Source of the DNA: Streptomyces colonosanans
GTDB taxonomy: Bacteria; Actinomycetota; Actinomycetes; Streptomycetales; Streptomycetaceae
DNA length: 64,000 nucleotides
Assembly (NCBI RefSeq): GCF_001866645.1
Contig: NZ_MLYP01000039.1
Span: 1 to 64,000, forward strand
Direction: 5' to 3'
The notes under the pieces were generated by a model that saw nothing but the letters and a program-made list of their open reading frames with translations, was not told the DNA's origin and ran no database searches. This document shows positions 33,900 through 43,115 of this stretch, one piece after another. The position numbers and the translations under genes are program-made. Position 1 is the first letter of the stretch. Every line of letters begins with the position of its first letter.

Positions 33900-34435
33900 C
33901 GGTCACGGCCCTCGAAGAGGAACTGCGCCGGATCGCCGGCTCCGTCCCCGACCCGGAGCTGCCCGTGCTCACTCTGGGGGAGCTGGGCGTCCTACGGGCG
34001 GTCCATGTGCGCGGCACGGACGCGGTGGAGGTCGAGCTGACCCCGACCTACACGGGATGCCCCGCGCTCGAGGCGATGTCCCTGGACATAGAGCGGGTAC
34101 TGCACCAGCACGGCATGCGCGAGGTCGTCGTCCGCACGGTGCTCACCCCCGCCTGGTCGACGGACGACATCTCCGCCGAAGGCCGCCGCAAACTGCGGGA
34201 GTTCGGCATCGCGCCACCACGCATACGCCACCCGCAGGCGTCCGGACCCGTGGCGGTGGAGCTGAGCCCGACACGTACGGTCGCCGGCTCCCCTGCGCCG
34301 GGCGACCCCGTGCGCTGCCCGTACTGCGGGTCCGCCGAGACCGAACTGCTGAGCCGTTTCTCGTCCACCGCATGCAAGGCCCTGCGCCGTTGTCTGGACT
34401 GCCGCGAACCGTTCGACCACTTCAAGGAGCTGTGA
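33893..34435 (+). CDS. paaD: Phenylacetate pathway protein PaaD (MIP18/SufT-like)
   Basis: A 180-residue protein thought to help assemble the iron centre of the epoxidase complex. Its first 100 residues are a DUF59/MIP18 domain (S-V-P-D-P-E-L-P-V-L-T-L-G-E-L-G-V-L, then T-P-T-Y-T-G-C-P-A). The C-terminal part is a zinc-ribbon-like module with C-P-Y-C and C-L-D-C, a feature of PaaD. The start is ATG 33893, with GTG 33896 an alternative. It overlaps both neighbours. Confidence 0.93.
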   Translation: MVTVTALEEELRRIAGSVPDPELPVLTLGELGVLRAVHVRGTDAVEVELTPTYTGCPALEAMSLDIERVLHQHGMREVVVRTVLTPAWSTDDISAEGRRKLREFGIAPPRIRHPQASGPVAVELSPTRTVAGSPAPGDPVRCPYCGSAETELLSRFSSTACKALRRCLDCREPFDHFKEL

Positions 34436-35496
34436 TGGCCCGGTTCCACCTGCTCCCGGTGACCGCGATCGACCGGCTCACCGACGACTCCGTGGCCCTG
34501 ACCTTCGCCGTCCCGCCCGCGCTCCGCGAGGAGTACCGGCACACGCCCGGCCAGCACCTCGCCCTGCGCCGCACTGCCGACGGCACGGAAATACGGCGCA
34601 CCTACTCGATCTGCTCCCCCGCACCGGCGCCGGACGAAGAGGGGCCGCGCACCCTGCGGGTCGGGGTGCGGCTGGTCGAGGGAGGTGCCTTCTCCCCGTA
34701 CGCGCTCAAGGAGATCGCCGTCGGCGACGAGCTGGAGGTGATGACCCCGGCGGGACGGTTCACGCTGGAGCCCGCACCGGGGCTGTACGCGGCCGTGGTG
34801 GGCGGCAGCGGAATCACGCCCGTACTGTCGATCGTGGCGACTCTGCTGGCAAGGGAGCCCGGGGCACGGTTCTGCCTCATCCGCAGCGACCGGACGTCCG
34901 CCTCGACGATGTTCCTGGAGGAAGTCGCCGACCTGAAGGACCGCTTCCCCGACCGGTTCCAGCTGGTCACCGTGCTCTCCCGGGAGGAACAGCAGGCGGG
35001 CCTGCCGTCCGGGCGGCTCGACCAGGAGCGGCTGTCCGGGCTGCTACCGACGATGCTGCCGGTGGAGAGGATTGCGGGCTGGTTCCTGTGCGGGCCGTTC
35101 GGGCTGGTGCAGTCGGCTGAACGGGCGCTGCGCGGGCTCGGGGTGCAGCGATCCCTTATCCACGAGGAGATCTTCCACGTGGACGACACTGTGACCGCAC
35201 CGTCCATGCCGTCCCCCGCGCACAGCACGGTGACCGCGCGGCTCGACGGACGCGGCGGAACCTGGCCGGTCCACGACGGCGAGTCGCTGCTGGAGACGGT
35301 GCTGCGCAACCGGCCCGACGCGCCCTACGCCTGCAAGGGCGGCGTGTGCGGGACCTGCCGGGCCTTCCTGGTCTCAGGTCAGGTACGGATGGACCGTAAC
35401 TTCGCACTGGAACCGGAGGAGACCGACGCAGGATTCGTACTGGCATGCCAGTCGCATCCGCTGACGGAGACGGTGAAGCTGGACTTCGACCGGTGA
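34435..35496 (+). CDS. paaE: Phenylacetyl-CoA epoxidase reductase PaaE
   Basis: A 353-residue reductase that passes electrons from NADPH to PaaA. The order is an FAD-binding domain (R-R-T-Y-S-I-C-S), an NAD-binding domain (G-G-S-G-I-T-P-V-L-S, C-G-P-F-G-L), then a plant-type ferredoxin domain with the [2Fe-2S] cysteines in C-K-G-G-V-C-G-T-C and a fourth Cys in V-L-A-C-Q. The ATG at 34435 overlaps the paaD stop by one base. It is the last gene of the operon. No hairpin terminator is obvious in the following 200 bp. Confidence 0.94.
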   Translation: MARFHLLPVTAIDRLTDDSVALTFAVPPALREEYRHTPGQHLALRRTADGTEIRRTYSICSPAPAPDEEGPRTLRVGVRLVEGGAFSPYALKEIAVGDELEVMTPAGRFTLEPAPGLYAAVVGGSGITPVLSIVATLLAREPGARFCLIRSDRTSASTMFLEEVADLKDRFPDRFQLVTVLSREEQQAGLPSGRLDQERLSGLLPTMLPVERIAGWFLCGPFGLVQSAERALRGLGVQRSLIHEEIFHVDDTVTAPSMPSPAHSTVTARLDGRGGTWPVHDGESLLETVLRNRPDAPYACKGGVCGTCRAFLVSGQVRMDRNFALEPEETDAGFVLACQSHPLTETVKLDFDR

Positions 35497-35713
35497 GGGG
35501 ACTCCGCCGACGGATATCGTCCGGCGGTTCCCTTGCCGATGCACCAGCCCGAACGGCCGCCCCTTCCTCAACGAAGCGCCACCTTCAGCGGGGAGCAGCA
35601 AGCGGGGGTCACAGCGGCGAAGGCCCCGTTCGCCTGGGCCGCGTCAGACGAAGTACCCAGTCCCGCGCTGACCACAGGCGTCGTCGCCGACGACTTCGAC
35701 CGGGCCTCGTGGG

Positions 35714-36061
35714 CTAGAGCACGGAGCCCGGTTCGCCCTTGGCGTCCACGACAGGGCGACCCGCCGCGGCCCACACCTGCATGCCGCCGTCGACGTTCAC
35801 CGCGTCGATGCCCTGCTGGACCAGGTACATCGCCACCTGGGCCGACCGGCCACCGGAGCGGCAGATCACATGGATCCGTCCGTCCTGCGGCACCGCCTGC
35901 GTGAACTCGCCGTATCGCGCGGCAAATTCACTGATGGGAACGTGCAACGCCCCCTCGGCGTGACCCGCCTGCCACTCATCGTCCTCGCGGACGTCCAGCA
36001 GAAAATCGCCGTCCTTGAGGTCCGCGACCTCGACCGTGGGCACACCAGCTCCGAAATGCAT
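35714..36061 (-). CDS. Rhodanese-like sulfurtransferase domain protein
   Basis: A 115-residue single rhodanese domain. The active-site loop is I-C-R-S-G-G-R-S-A, with the sulfur-carrying Cys. Upstream is the typical L-L-D-V-R-E-D-D-E-W-Q-A-G-H. It probably carries persulfide sulfur in the cytosol. It has no signal sequence, and the neighbours do not define its partner. About 215 bp of apparently non-coding DNA separates it from paaE. Confidence 0.9.
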   Translation of the reverse strand: MHFGAGVPTVEVADLKDGDFLLDVREDDEWQAGHAEGALHVPISEFAARYGEFTQAVPQDGRIHVICRSGGRSAQVAMYLVQQGIDAVNVDGGMQVWAAAGRPVVDAKGEPGSVL

Positions 36062-36125
36062 ACTCCGACGCTACCCGACGCCTACGCGGACGTGCTGGGG
36101 CCTGATGGATGCCGTACGCGGCGGC

Positions 36126-37028
36126 TCAGCCGCGCAGCGCCTCCAGCTCGGCTTCCTTCTGCGCGACCTGGGCCAGCAGCTGCTCCGCGATCTCCTCCAG
36201 GAGACGGTCGGGGTCGTCAGGGGCGAGCCGGAGCATCGAGCCGATCGCGCTCTCCTCCAGCTCCCGGGCGACGAGTGTGAGCAGTTCTTTGCGCTGGGCA
36301 AGCCATTCGAGGCGGGCGTACAGGTCCTCGCTGGGGCTCGGCCTGCGGTCCGCGGGGGCGGGCCCGGCGGCCCACTCCTGCGAGAGCTCCTGCAGCAGGG
36401 CCTCGTCACCGCGGGCGTATGCGGCGTTGACCCGGGCGATGAACTCATCGCGCCGCGTGCGCTCGTCCTCGTCCTGGGCGAGGTCCGGGTGGGCCTTGCG
36501 GACGAGTTCCCGGTAGAGCCTGCGCGCCTCCTCGCTGGGGCGGACGCGCTGCGGGGGCCGCACGGGCAGGTCCGTCAGCATGGCCTGGGCCTCCGGGAAC
36601 AGGCCGTCGGAGTCCATCCAGCCGTGGAACAGTTCCTCGACGCCCGGCATCGGCATGACCCGGGCGCGTGCCTCGTGGGCGTGGCGTATGTCCTCGGGGT
36701 CACTGGTGCGAGCGGCCTTCGCCTCGGCGATCTCCGCTTCCAGTTCGTCGAGGCGTGTGTACATCGGCCCGAGCCTCTGGTGGTGCAGCCGCGAGAAGTT
36801 CTCGACCTCGACGCGGAAGGTCTCCAGGGCGATCTCGTACTCGATCAACGCCTGCTCGGCGGCCCGCACGGCCCGCTCCAGCCGCTCCTCGGGACGCGCC
36901 TGGGCGCCGTCCGCCCCGGCATCCGGGGTTTCGCCGGAGCCGCCACCCTCGGCGACCGGCTCCTCGGCAGCGGACACGGACTCGCTCTGTTCGGCTTCGG
37001 GCGTCGTCACCGGACCAGCGTATGACAC
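36126..37028 (-). CDS. J-domain-like hypothetical protein with coiled coil
   Basis: A 300-residue cytosolic protein. The first 40 residues are acidic and disordered. A long helical coiled-coil region (about 50-115) follows: E-R-L-E-R-A-V-R-A-A-E-Q-A-L. Near residue 185 is a J-domain-like helix pair with the H-P-D tripeptide (Y-R-E-L-V-R-K-A-H-P-D-L-A, then F-I-A-R-V-N-A-A-Y), as found in DnaJ proteins that stimulate Hsp70. The C-terminal 90 residues are helical. The GTG at 37028 or 37010 may be the start, and neither has a clear ribosome site. Function is unknown. Confidence 0.8.
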   Translation of the reverse strand: MSYAGPVTTPEAEQSESVSAAEEPVAEGGGSGETPDAGADGAQARPEERLERAVRAAEQALIEYEIALETFRVEVENFSRLHHQRLGPMYTRLDELEAEIAEAKAARTSDPEDIRHAHEARARVMPMPGVEELFHGWMDSDGLFPEAQAMLTDLPVRPPQRVRPSEEARRLYRELVRKAHPDLAQDEDERTRRDEFIARVNAAYARGDEALLQELSQEWAAGPAPADRRPSPSEDLYARLEWLAQRKELLTLVARELEESAIGSMLRLAPDDPDRLLEEIAEQLLAQVAQKEAELEALRG

Positions 37029-37046
37029 GACGGGGGCGGGCCAGGC

Positions 37047-37297
37047 TCATGTGCCGGCCAGACAACAGGGCACGAGTTTCCGCACAGGGAGCGGGCCTCC
37101 CCCGCTCCCTCGAACCCCCGGTTCCCCGCGACGCCCACTCCGCACCGCCGTCACCAACTCCGCATGGCCCGCCTCCATGCAGGCGTACGTCCCGGCGAAC
37201 GTGGCCATCGCCTCGTCCAGTTCCTCGTTCTTGCCACAGAAGCCCGAGATCAGGCGTGGATCGGCGCTGTCAGGCGGGCGCGGCCAGGAGCGCTCCG
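37047..37297 (-). pseudogene. Decayed C-terminal fragment of a DUF2252-like protein
   Basis: Reading the minus strand gives S-A-D-P-R-L-I-S-G-F-C-G-K-N, then E-L-D-E-A-M-A-T-F-A-G-T-Y-A and H-A-E-L-V-T-A-V-R-S-G-R. This matches the usual end of DUF2252 proteins as I remember the family. The frame opens just after a stop with no start codon, and upstream DNA continues the theme in another frame (C-A-R-M-T-G-A-L-L-A). The rest of the roughly 400-residue protein is missing, so it is a relic. Confidence 0.5.
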
Positions 37298-37920
37298 GTC
37301 ATACGCGCACAGTCGCCGGTCCGGTCGGCAACCGGGAACGCAAGTCGCCGCTGTCTTTGCGATTGCGGCGTACTCGCTCTGCCGGGCACCCCCACCCCGC
37401 ACACCACCACCGCCCGGCCGAAGAACCGACGTCCTGCACCCCGACCGGCCACCTGACACCGGCCGCATGGGTCGGCCCACAACGACTCCCGACACCGCAG
37501 CACAGCACGACGAAGACAGGCCGCGCCTATGAGATGGCTCACATGCCGGGACCCGCAGTCCGCCCCGTCCGCACTGCCGCACGCCGGCACGCTGCCACCG
37601 GTCACCGGTCACCGTCGGCATGCTGATCAACACCAGCGAAGGTGCACTCCTGACGACCACCCGACGGGCCTTCCGGCCGCAGAGGAAGCGGGACGGTCGA
37701 GTAGAAGGAGAACCGAACCGCCCGACCCTCCCCCCACACCACCGGACGTACGGACCGGCGTCCCGACCAGGCACCGCAGCCGCTCGCCTCTCAGCCGGAG
37801 CGCCCCGAGCACGGCACGACGCACAGAAATGAAGCCCGCCCCGGCCGTGAGATAGCTCACGACCAGGGCCGACGACATCCTTCTCCGGGCTGCGCGACGC
37901 CTCATGCCACGCAAACCGAG
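37298..37920. other. Gene-poor stretch with a duplicated half-palindrome
   Basis: I see no gene here. TGAGATGGCTCAC (37530-37542) and TGAGATAGCTCAC (37848-37860) are near-identical and partly palindromic, 318 bases apart. Short reading frames present lack coding bias and ribosome sites. Confidence 0.5.
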
Positions 37921-37965
37921 AAACGGGCCCCTGCCGTGACTTCCGTCACCGGCAGAGACCCGTTT
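37921..37965 (-). terminator. Hairpin terminator after tRNA-Leu
   Basis: AAACGGG and CTGCCGTGAC pair with GTCACCGGCAG and CCCGTTT around a TTCC loop, with small internal bulges. It lies 15 bases beyond the 3' end of the tRNA gene on the minus strand. Confidence 0.75.
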
Positions 37966-37980
37966 CATCGGTATCTCTTG

Positions 37981-38064
37981 TGCGCGAGGGGGGAGTTGAA
38001 CCCCCACGCCCTTGCGGGCACTGGAACCTGAATCCAGCGCGTCTGCCTATTCCGCCACCCGCGC
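37981..38064 (-). tRNA. tRNA-Leu (anticodon CAG)
   Basis: An 84-nt class II tRNA with a seven-pair acceptor stem (GCGCGGG with CTCGCGC, one G-T pair) and discriminator A. The anticodon loop is TTCAGGT, and the long variable arm (TGCCCGCAAGGGCG) is as in leucine tRNAs. The T arm is GGGGGTTCAACTCCCCC. CCA is not encoded. Confidence 0.96.
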
Positions 38065-38662
38065 ATTGGGTGTGTCTTCCGGCTTCTGCTTCTTGCGGTG
38101 CTGGCGCCTTCCGACATCGAGAACATTAGCACGCTGGACAGGGTGGCTTCACATCCCTTTTCCCCCGGGCCCCTCGCCCGCCTGCGGAAACCCCCGTCCG
38201 ACCAGCCACGACCCGGGAAGCGGGGCAGCGGCCGCCGGCCGAGCGCCCGCGGATCCGGGCCCGGAAGCCGACGGGCGGGGCCGGCGGACCACCGCCCGGC
38301 GCCGGGCCCGCGGGACCGGCGGGCGGTCCCCCGCGCCCCCACCGCATCGGCAACGGCTCGGCAACATCTCGACGTGAACCGGTTCACGTATCAACCTCGT
38401 ACCGGTCCCGCCCATCTCTACAGAAGGGAGACGAGGTCCACAGTCCGGTGCGGGACACTGGTCTGCAGCCGCCTCTACGATCCATGCAAGGAGTACGTGC
38501 AGGAGGAGTTCGAAGGGGGCGTCCGGAGGGAACTCCGGAGGCGTCGACACCCGTCGACAGGGGCGACAGGGGGAACCAGCCGATTTTCCGGCGCGTAGAT
38601 ACGATCAGTAAGCAGTACCAGGTAGGCAGTACGCAGGGCGGCAGCAAAGGAGGAGGTGCCCC
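38065..38662. other. Long leader region before fhaA
   Basis: About 600 bp without a supported gene. The last part holds an AT-richer block GCGTAGATACGATCAG, whose TAGATA or TACGAT could be a -10. The very strong ribosome site AAAGGAGGAGG follows just before fhaA. This is probably the main promoter of the fhaA-to-pknB cluster. Confidence 0.5.
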
Positions 38663-39499
38663 ATGGGAGTCCTGAAGAAGTTCGAGCAGCGTCTCGAAGG
38701 TCTGGTCAACGGCACCTTCGCCAAGGTGTTCAAGTCCGAGGTCCAGCCAGTGGAGATCGCCGGTGCGCTCCAGCGGGAGTGCGACAACAACGCGACCATC
38801 TGGAACCGCGACCGGACCGTCGTCCCCAACGACTTCATCGTGGAGCTGAGCACGCCGGACTACGAGCGCCTCAGCCCCTACTCGGGCCAGCTCGGCGACG
38901 AGCTCGCCGGCATGGTGCGCGACTACGCCAAACAGCAGCGCTACACCTTCATGGGCCCCATCAAGGTCCACCTGGAGAAGGCCGAGGATCTCGACACCGG
39001 CCTGTACCGAGTACGCAGCCGCACGCTGGCCTCCTCCACCGACCAGCAGGCTCCCGGGTCCGCCCCGGCCGGGCGGCAGGGCCCCGGCGGCTACGGCTAC
39101 CCGCCGGCCGCCGCACCCGTGGGCGCTCCCCCCATGCCGTCCACACCGCCGCCCGGCGGACGCCCCGGCACCGCGCCCTACGGCCAGCGGCCCCCGGCCG
39201 CGCCGACGGCCGGCGGGCGCATGCGCTACTGGGTCGAGATCAACGGCACCCGCCATCAGATCTCCCGCCCGACGCTGGTACTGGGCCGCAGCACCGACGC
39301 CGACGTGCGGATCGACGATCCCGGCGTCTCGCGCCGGCACTGTGAGATCCGGACCGGCACGCCCTCGACGATCCAGGATCTCGGGTCCACCAACGGCATC
39401 GTGGTGGACGGGCAGCACACCACCCGCGCTACGCTCCGCGACGGCTCGCGGATCGTCGTGGGCAGCACCACCATCATTTACCGGCAAGCCGAAGGGTGA
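38663..39499 (+). CDS. fhaA: FhaA: DUF3662 and FHA domain protein
   Basis: A 278-residue cytosolic adaptor. The N-terminal 120 residues form the DUF3662 domain (M-G-V-L-K-K-F-E-Q-R-L-E-G-L-V-N-G). A Gly/Pro-rich linker follows, then a C-terminal FHA domain with L-V-L-G-R-S-T-D-A-D, S-R-R-H-C-E-I and S-T-N-G-I. FHA domains bind phosphothreonine, so it is a likely reader of PknB output. In mycobacteria FhaA binds the pseudokinase domain of MviN to restrain lipid II export. The start has AAAGGAGGAGG upstream, the best ribosome site in the window. Confidence 0.94.
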   Translation: MGVLKKFEQRLEGLVNGTFAKVFKSEVQPVEIAGALQRECDNNATIWNRDRTVVPNDFIVELSTPDYERLSPYSGQLGDELAGMVRDYAKQQRYTFMGPIKVHLEKAEDLDTGLYRVRSRTLASSTDQQAPGSAPAGRQGPGGYGYPPAAAPVGAPPMPSTPPPGGRPGTAPYGQRPPAAPTAGGRMRYWVEINGTRHQISRPTLVLGRSTDADVRIDDPGVSRRHCEIRTGTPSTIQDLGSTNGIVVDGQHTTRATLRDGSRIVVGSTTIIYRQAEG

Positions 39500-39509
39500 A
39501 GCGGGGGCA

Positions 39510-40034
39510 ATGTCAGAGCTGACCCTCACGGTCATGCGGCTGGGTTTCCTGGCCGTACTGTGGCTGTTCGTGATCGTGGCCGTGCAGGTCATCCGTAGCG
39601 ACCTGTTCGGCACGCGTGTCACACAGCGCGGCTCGCGCCGGGACGGGGGGCGGCCGCAGCAGCAGGCCCCCCGGCAGGCCCGCCAGGCGACGCCCCCGCC
39701 GCAGCGCCAGCAGTCGGGCGGCGGTCGTCAGCGTCGCGGCGCCCCCACCAAGCTGGTCGTTTCCGAGGGTTCCCTGACGGGCACGACAGTCGCGCTGCAG
39801 GGCCAGACCATCACGCTCGGCCGGGCGCACGACAGCACCATCGTGCTGGACGACGACTACGCCTCCAGCCGGCACGCCAGGATCTACCCCGATCGGGACG
39901 GCCAGTGGATCGTCGAGGACCTCGGGTCCACCAACGGCACCTACCTCGACCGGACGCGGCTGACGACCCCCACACCGATTCCGCCGGGCGCGCCGATCCG
40001 CATCGGCAAGACCGTCATCGAGCTGCGGAAGTAG
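39510..40034 (+). CDS. fhaB: FhaB: membrane-anchored FHA domain protein
   Basis: A 174-residue protein with an N-terminal membrane helix (L-G-F-L-A-V-L-W-L-F-V-I-V-A-V-Q-V-I), an Arg/Gln-rich linker and a C-terminal FHA domain (I-T-L-G-R-A-H-D-S-T, S-S-R-H-A-R-I, S-T-N-G-T-Y). It corresponds to mycobacterial FhaB/FipA, which joins the divisome and is phosphorylated by STPKs. It starts ten bases after fhaA with GGGGG upstream. Its FHA pocket residues Arg, Ser and Asn are all present. Confidence 0.94.
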   Translation: MSELTLTVMRLGFLAVLWLFVIVAVQVIRSDLFGTRVTQRGSRRDGGRPQQQAPRQARQATPPPQRQQSGGGRQRRGAPTKLVVSEGSLTGTTVALQGQTITLGRAHDSTIVLDDDYASSRHARIYPDRDGQWIVEDLGSTNGTYLDRTRLTTPTPIPPGAPIRIGKTVIELRK

Positions 40035-40154
40035 TACGACAATGAGCGAGCGGAGCGAGCACGCGGCAGCGGCCCGGACGATGGGCCTCGGCGCGCTCCC
40101 GACCGGAGGGTGGGCACCGTGCGGATGTACCCGGAGCCGACGGGCGAGGTGCGC

Positions 40155-41642
40155 ATGAGTCTGTCACTGCGCTTCGCCGCCGGATCGCACAAAGGCATGA
40201 TCCGTGAGGGCAACGAGGACTCCGGCTACGCCGGTCCGCGTCTGCTCGCGATCGCCGACGGGATGGGCGGCCAGGCCGCCGGTGAGGTCGCCTCCTCCGA
40301 GGTGATCTCCACCATCGTCGCGCTCGACGACGACGTCCCCGGCTCCGACGTCCTCACCTCGCTCGGCACCGCGGTCCAGCGCGCCAACGACCAGCTGCGC
40401 GCGATGGTCGAGGAGGACCCCCAGCTGGAAGGCATGGGGACCACACTCACCGCGCTGCTGTGGACCGGCCAGCGACTCGGGCTCGTCCATGTCGGCGACT
40501 CCCGCGCGTATCTGCTGCGCGACGGTGTCCTGACGCAGATCACGCAGGACCACACCTGGGTCCAGCGGCTCGTGGACGAGGGCCGGATCACGGAGGAAGA
40601 GGCCACCACCCATCCGCAGAGGTCGCTTCTCATGCGGGCACTGGGCAGCGGTGACCACGTCGAGCCCGATCTGTCGATCCGTGAGGTACGCGCCGGCGAC
40701 CGCTATCTGATCTGCTCGGACGGACTGTCCGGGGTCGTCTCCCACCAGACGATGGAGGAGACCCTCGCCAGCTACCAGGGCCCGCAGGAGACCGTGCAGG
40801 AGCTGATCCAGCTCGCGCTGCGCGGCGGCGGCCCCGACAACATCACGGTCATCGTGGCCGATGTCCTCGACCTGGACATCGGGGACACCCTCGCCGGGCA
40901 GCTGTCCGACACCCCGGTCGTGGTGGGCGCGGTCGCCGAGAACCAGCATCACCCGCACGACAACGGCATCATGCAGACGCCCGCGGGCCGTGCCTCGGGC
41001 CTCGGTCGCCCGGTGCACGGACAGGGCGGCGGGGGCGAGTTCGGGCCTCCCGGCAGCGGTGACAGCGCCGGGTACATCGCGGAGGACGGCTACGACTCCT
41101 ACGGCGACGAGGACTTCGTCAAGCCGAAGAAGAGCCGTAAGTGGCTGAAGGGTTCGTTCTACACGGCCCTGGCGCTCGCCGTCGTCGGCGGCGGGCTGTA
41201 CGGCGGCTACCGGTGGACGCAGACGCAGTACTACGTCGGCGCCGAGGGCGAGCATGTCGCGCTGTACCGCGGCATCAGCCAGGACCTGGCCTGGGTGTCG
41301 CTGTCGGAGGTGACGAAGGACCACCCGGAGATCGAACTCAAGTACCTGCCGCCGTATCAGCAGAAGCAGGTCAAGGCGACCATCGCCGAGGGCAATCTCA
41401 AGGCGGCCCAGACGAAGGTCTCCGAGCTGGCCGTGCAGGCGTCCGCGTGCAAGAAGAACGCCGAGCACCGAGCCGCGGAGAGCCAGGACAAGCACATCAC
41501 GACCTCCCCGACGTCCAAGGCCACGCCGACCCCGAACCCGTCGGCGTCGGCGGGCAAGACCCAGACCGCACCCGCTTCCACACCCGGCCCCAGCCTCTCG
41601 GAGGAAGAGCAGAAGGTCGTCTCACTGTGCGGTAAGCATTGA
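40155..41642 (+). CDS. pstP: PP2C Ser/Thr phosphatase PstP
   Basis: A 495-residue membrane phosphatase that reverses PknB-family phosphorylation. Residues 1-240 form the PP2C domain, with N-E-D near residue 20, A-D-G-M-G-G at 34-39, G-T-T-L and G-D-S-R-A-Y, and D-G-L-S and G-P-D-N-I-T at the metal site. A Gly/Asp-rich linker follows, then one membrane helix (L-A-L-A-V-V-G-G-G-L-Y-G-G-Y) and an outer domain ending in a Thr/Pro tail. I chose the ATG at 40155 because GAGGTG precedes it and it matches mycobacterial PstP; GTG 40119 and ATG 40125 are alternatives. Confidence 0.93.
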   Translation: MSLSLRFAAGSHKGMIREGNEDSGYAGPRLLAIADGMGGQAAGEVASSEVISTIVALDDDVPGSDVLTSLGTAVQRANDQLRAMVEEDPQLEGMGTTLTALLWTGQRLGLVHVGDSRAYLLRDGVLTQITQDHTWVQRLVDEGRITEEEATTHPQRSLLMRALGSGDHVEPDLSIREVRAGDRYLICSDGLSGVVSHQTMEETLASYQGPQETVQELIQLALRGGGPDNITVIVADVLDLDIGDTLAGQLSDTPVVVGAVAENQHHPHDNGIMQTPAGRASGLGRPVHGQGGGGEFGPPGSGDSAGYIAEDGYDSYGDEDFVKPKKSRKWLKGSFYTALALAVVGGGLYGGYRWTQTQYYVGAEGEHVALYRGISQDLAWVSLSEVTKDHPEIELKYLPPYQQKQVKATIAEGNLKAAQTKVSELAVQASACKKNAEHRAAESQDKHITTSPTSKATPTPNPSASAGKTQTAPASTPGPSLSEEEQKVVSLCGKH

Positions 41643-41669
41643 GCGAGCCGTGAGAGGCCCTGTCACACT

Positions 41670-43115
41670 ATGAGCAGCAGCACGCAATCGACGACGCACC
41701 ACACGTCCACGATCGGCGCGATCGGCGCGCCGAGCCGCCGCAACACCGAACTGGCGATGCTGGTGTTCGCAGTCGCCATCCCGATGTTCGCCTACGCCAA
41801 CGTGGGCCTCGCCATCAACAACACGGTGCCGCCCGGCCTGCTCGCCTACGGCGTCGGCCTCGGTCTGCTGGCCGGCGTGGGCCATCTCGTCGTACGGAAG
41901 TTCGCTCCGTACGCGGACCCGCTGCTGCTGCCGCTGGCCACCCTGCTCAACGGGCTCGGCCTGGTGGTCATCTGGCGGCTCGACCAGTCCAAACTGCTGC
42001 AGTCCATCGACCAGGCCGGCTCGGCGGCGCCCCGCCAGCTGCTCTACACCGCGATGGGCATCGCGCTGTTCGTGGTCGTGCTGATCTTCCTCAAGGACCA
42101 CCGGGTCCTGCAGCGCTACACGTACATCTCCATGGTCGGCGCGCTGATCCTGCTGCTGCTGCCCCTGGTGCCGGGCCTCGGCGCCAACATCTACGGCGCC
42201 AAGATCTGGATCTCGGTCGCCGGATTCTCCATCCAGCCCGGTGAGTTCGCGAAGATCGTGCTGGCGATCTTCTTCGCCGGCTATCTGATGGTGAAGCGGG
42301 ACGCGCTCGCGCTCGCGAGCCGTCGCTTCATGGGGCTGTACCTGCCTCGCGGCCGTGACCTCGGTCCGATCCTGGTCGTGTGGGGGATCTCGATCGTCAT
42401 CCTGGTCTTCGAGACCGACCTCGGTACGTCGCTGCTGTTCTTCGGAATGTTCGTCATCATGCTGTACGTCGCCACCGAGCGGACCAGCTGGATCGTCTTC
42501 GGTCTGCTGATGTCCGCGGTCGGCGCCGTCGGCGTGGCAAGCTTCGAACCGCACATCCAGACGCGTGTGCAGGCCTGGCTCGACCCGATGCGCGAGTTCA
42601 ATCTCAGCCGGTCCGGGGTCCACGACGGCGTGATGCACTCCGAGCAGTTGCAGCAGGCCCTGTGGGCGTTCGGCTCCGGCGGCACCCTCGGCACCGGCCT
42701 CGGCCAGGGCCACTCCGATCTGATCCGGTTCGCCGCCAACTCCGACTTCATCCTCGCCACCTTCGGTGAGGAGCTCGGCCTGGCCGGCCTCATGGCGATC
42801 CTGCTGGTCTACGCCCTGATCGTGGAGCGCGGCGTGCGTACCGCCCTCGCCGCCCGCGACCCGTTCGGCAAGCTGCTGGCCATCGGCCTGTCCGGCGCCT
42901 TCGCGCTCCAGGTCTTCGTGGTCGCCGGCGGTGTCATGGGGCTCATCCCGCTGACCGGTATGACGATGCCCTTCCTGGCCTACGGAGGATCCTCCGTCAT
43001 CGCCAACTGGGCACTGATCGGCATCCTGTTGCGCATCAGCGACACGGCCCGCAGACCGGCTCCGTCTCCCGCCCCCAACCCCGACGCCGAGATGACCCAG
43101 GTGGTCCGCCCGTGA
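41670..43115 (+). CDS. FtsW/RodA/SpoVE family SEDS peptidoglycan polymerase
   Basis: A 481-residue polytopic membrane protein with about ten to twelve helices. SEDS glycosyltransferases polymerise lipid II with a class B PBP partner. Typical sequences: G-A-K-I-W-I-S-V-A-G-F-S-I-Q-P-G-E-F-A-K, F-E-T-D-L-G-T-S-L-L-F-F and F-A-A-N-S-D-F-I-L-A-T-F-G-E-E-L-G. It also ends with G-M-T-M-P-F-L-A-Y-G-G-S-S. The next gene, a PBP, overlaps it by four bases, so the pair forms a matched unit. RodA is the likely class in this operon, but FtsW cannot be ruled out. Confidence 0.93.
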   Translation: MSSSTQSTTHHTSTIGAIGAPSRRNTELAMLVFAVAIPMFAYANVGLAINNTVPPGLLAYGVGLGLLAGVGHLVVRKFAPYADPLLLPLATLLNGLGLVVIWRLDQSKLLQSIDQAGSAAPRQLLYTAMGIALFVVVLIFLKDHRVLQRYTYISMVGALILLLLPLVPGLGANIYGAKIWISVAGFSIQPGEFAKIVLAIFFAGYLMVKRDALALASRRFMGLYLPRGRDLGPILVVWGISIVILVFETDLGTSLLFFGMFVIMLYVATERTSWIVFGLLMSAVGAVGVASFEPHIQTRVQAWLDPMREFNLSRSGVHDGVMHSEQLQQALWAFGSGGTLGTGLGQGHSDLIRFAANSDFILATFGEELGLAGLMAILLVYALIVERGVRTALAARDPFGKLLAIGLSGAFALQVFVVAGGVMGLIPLTGMTMPFLAYGGSSVIANWALIGILLRISDTARRPAPSPAPNPDAEMTQVVRP

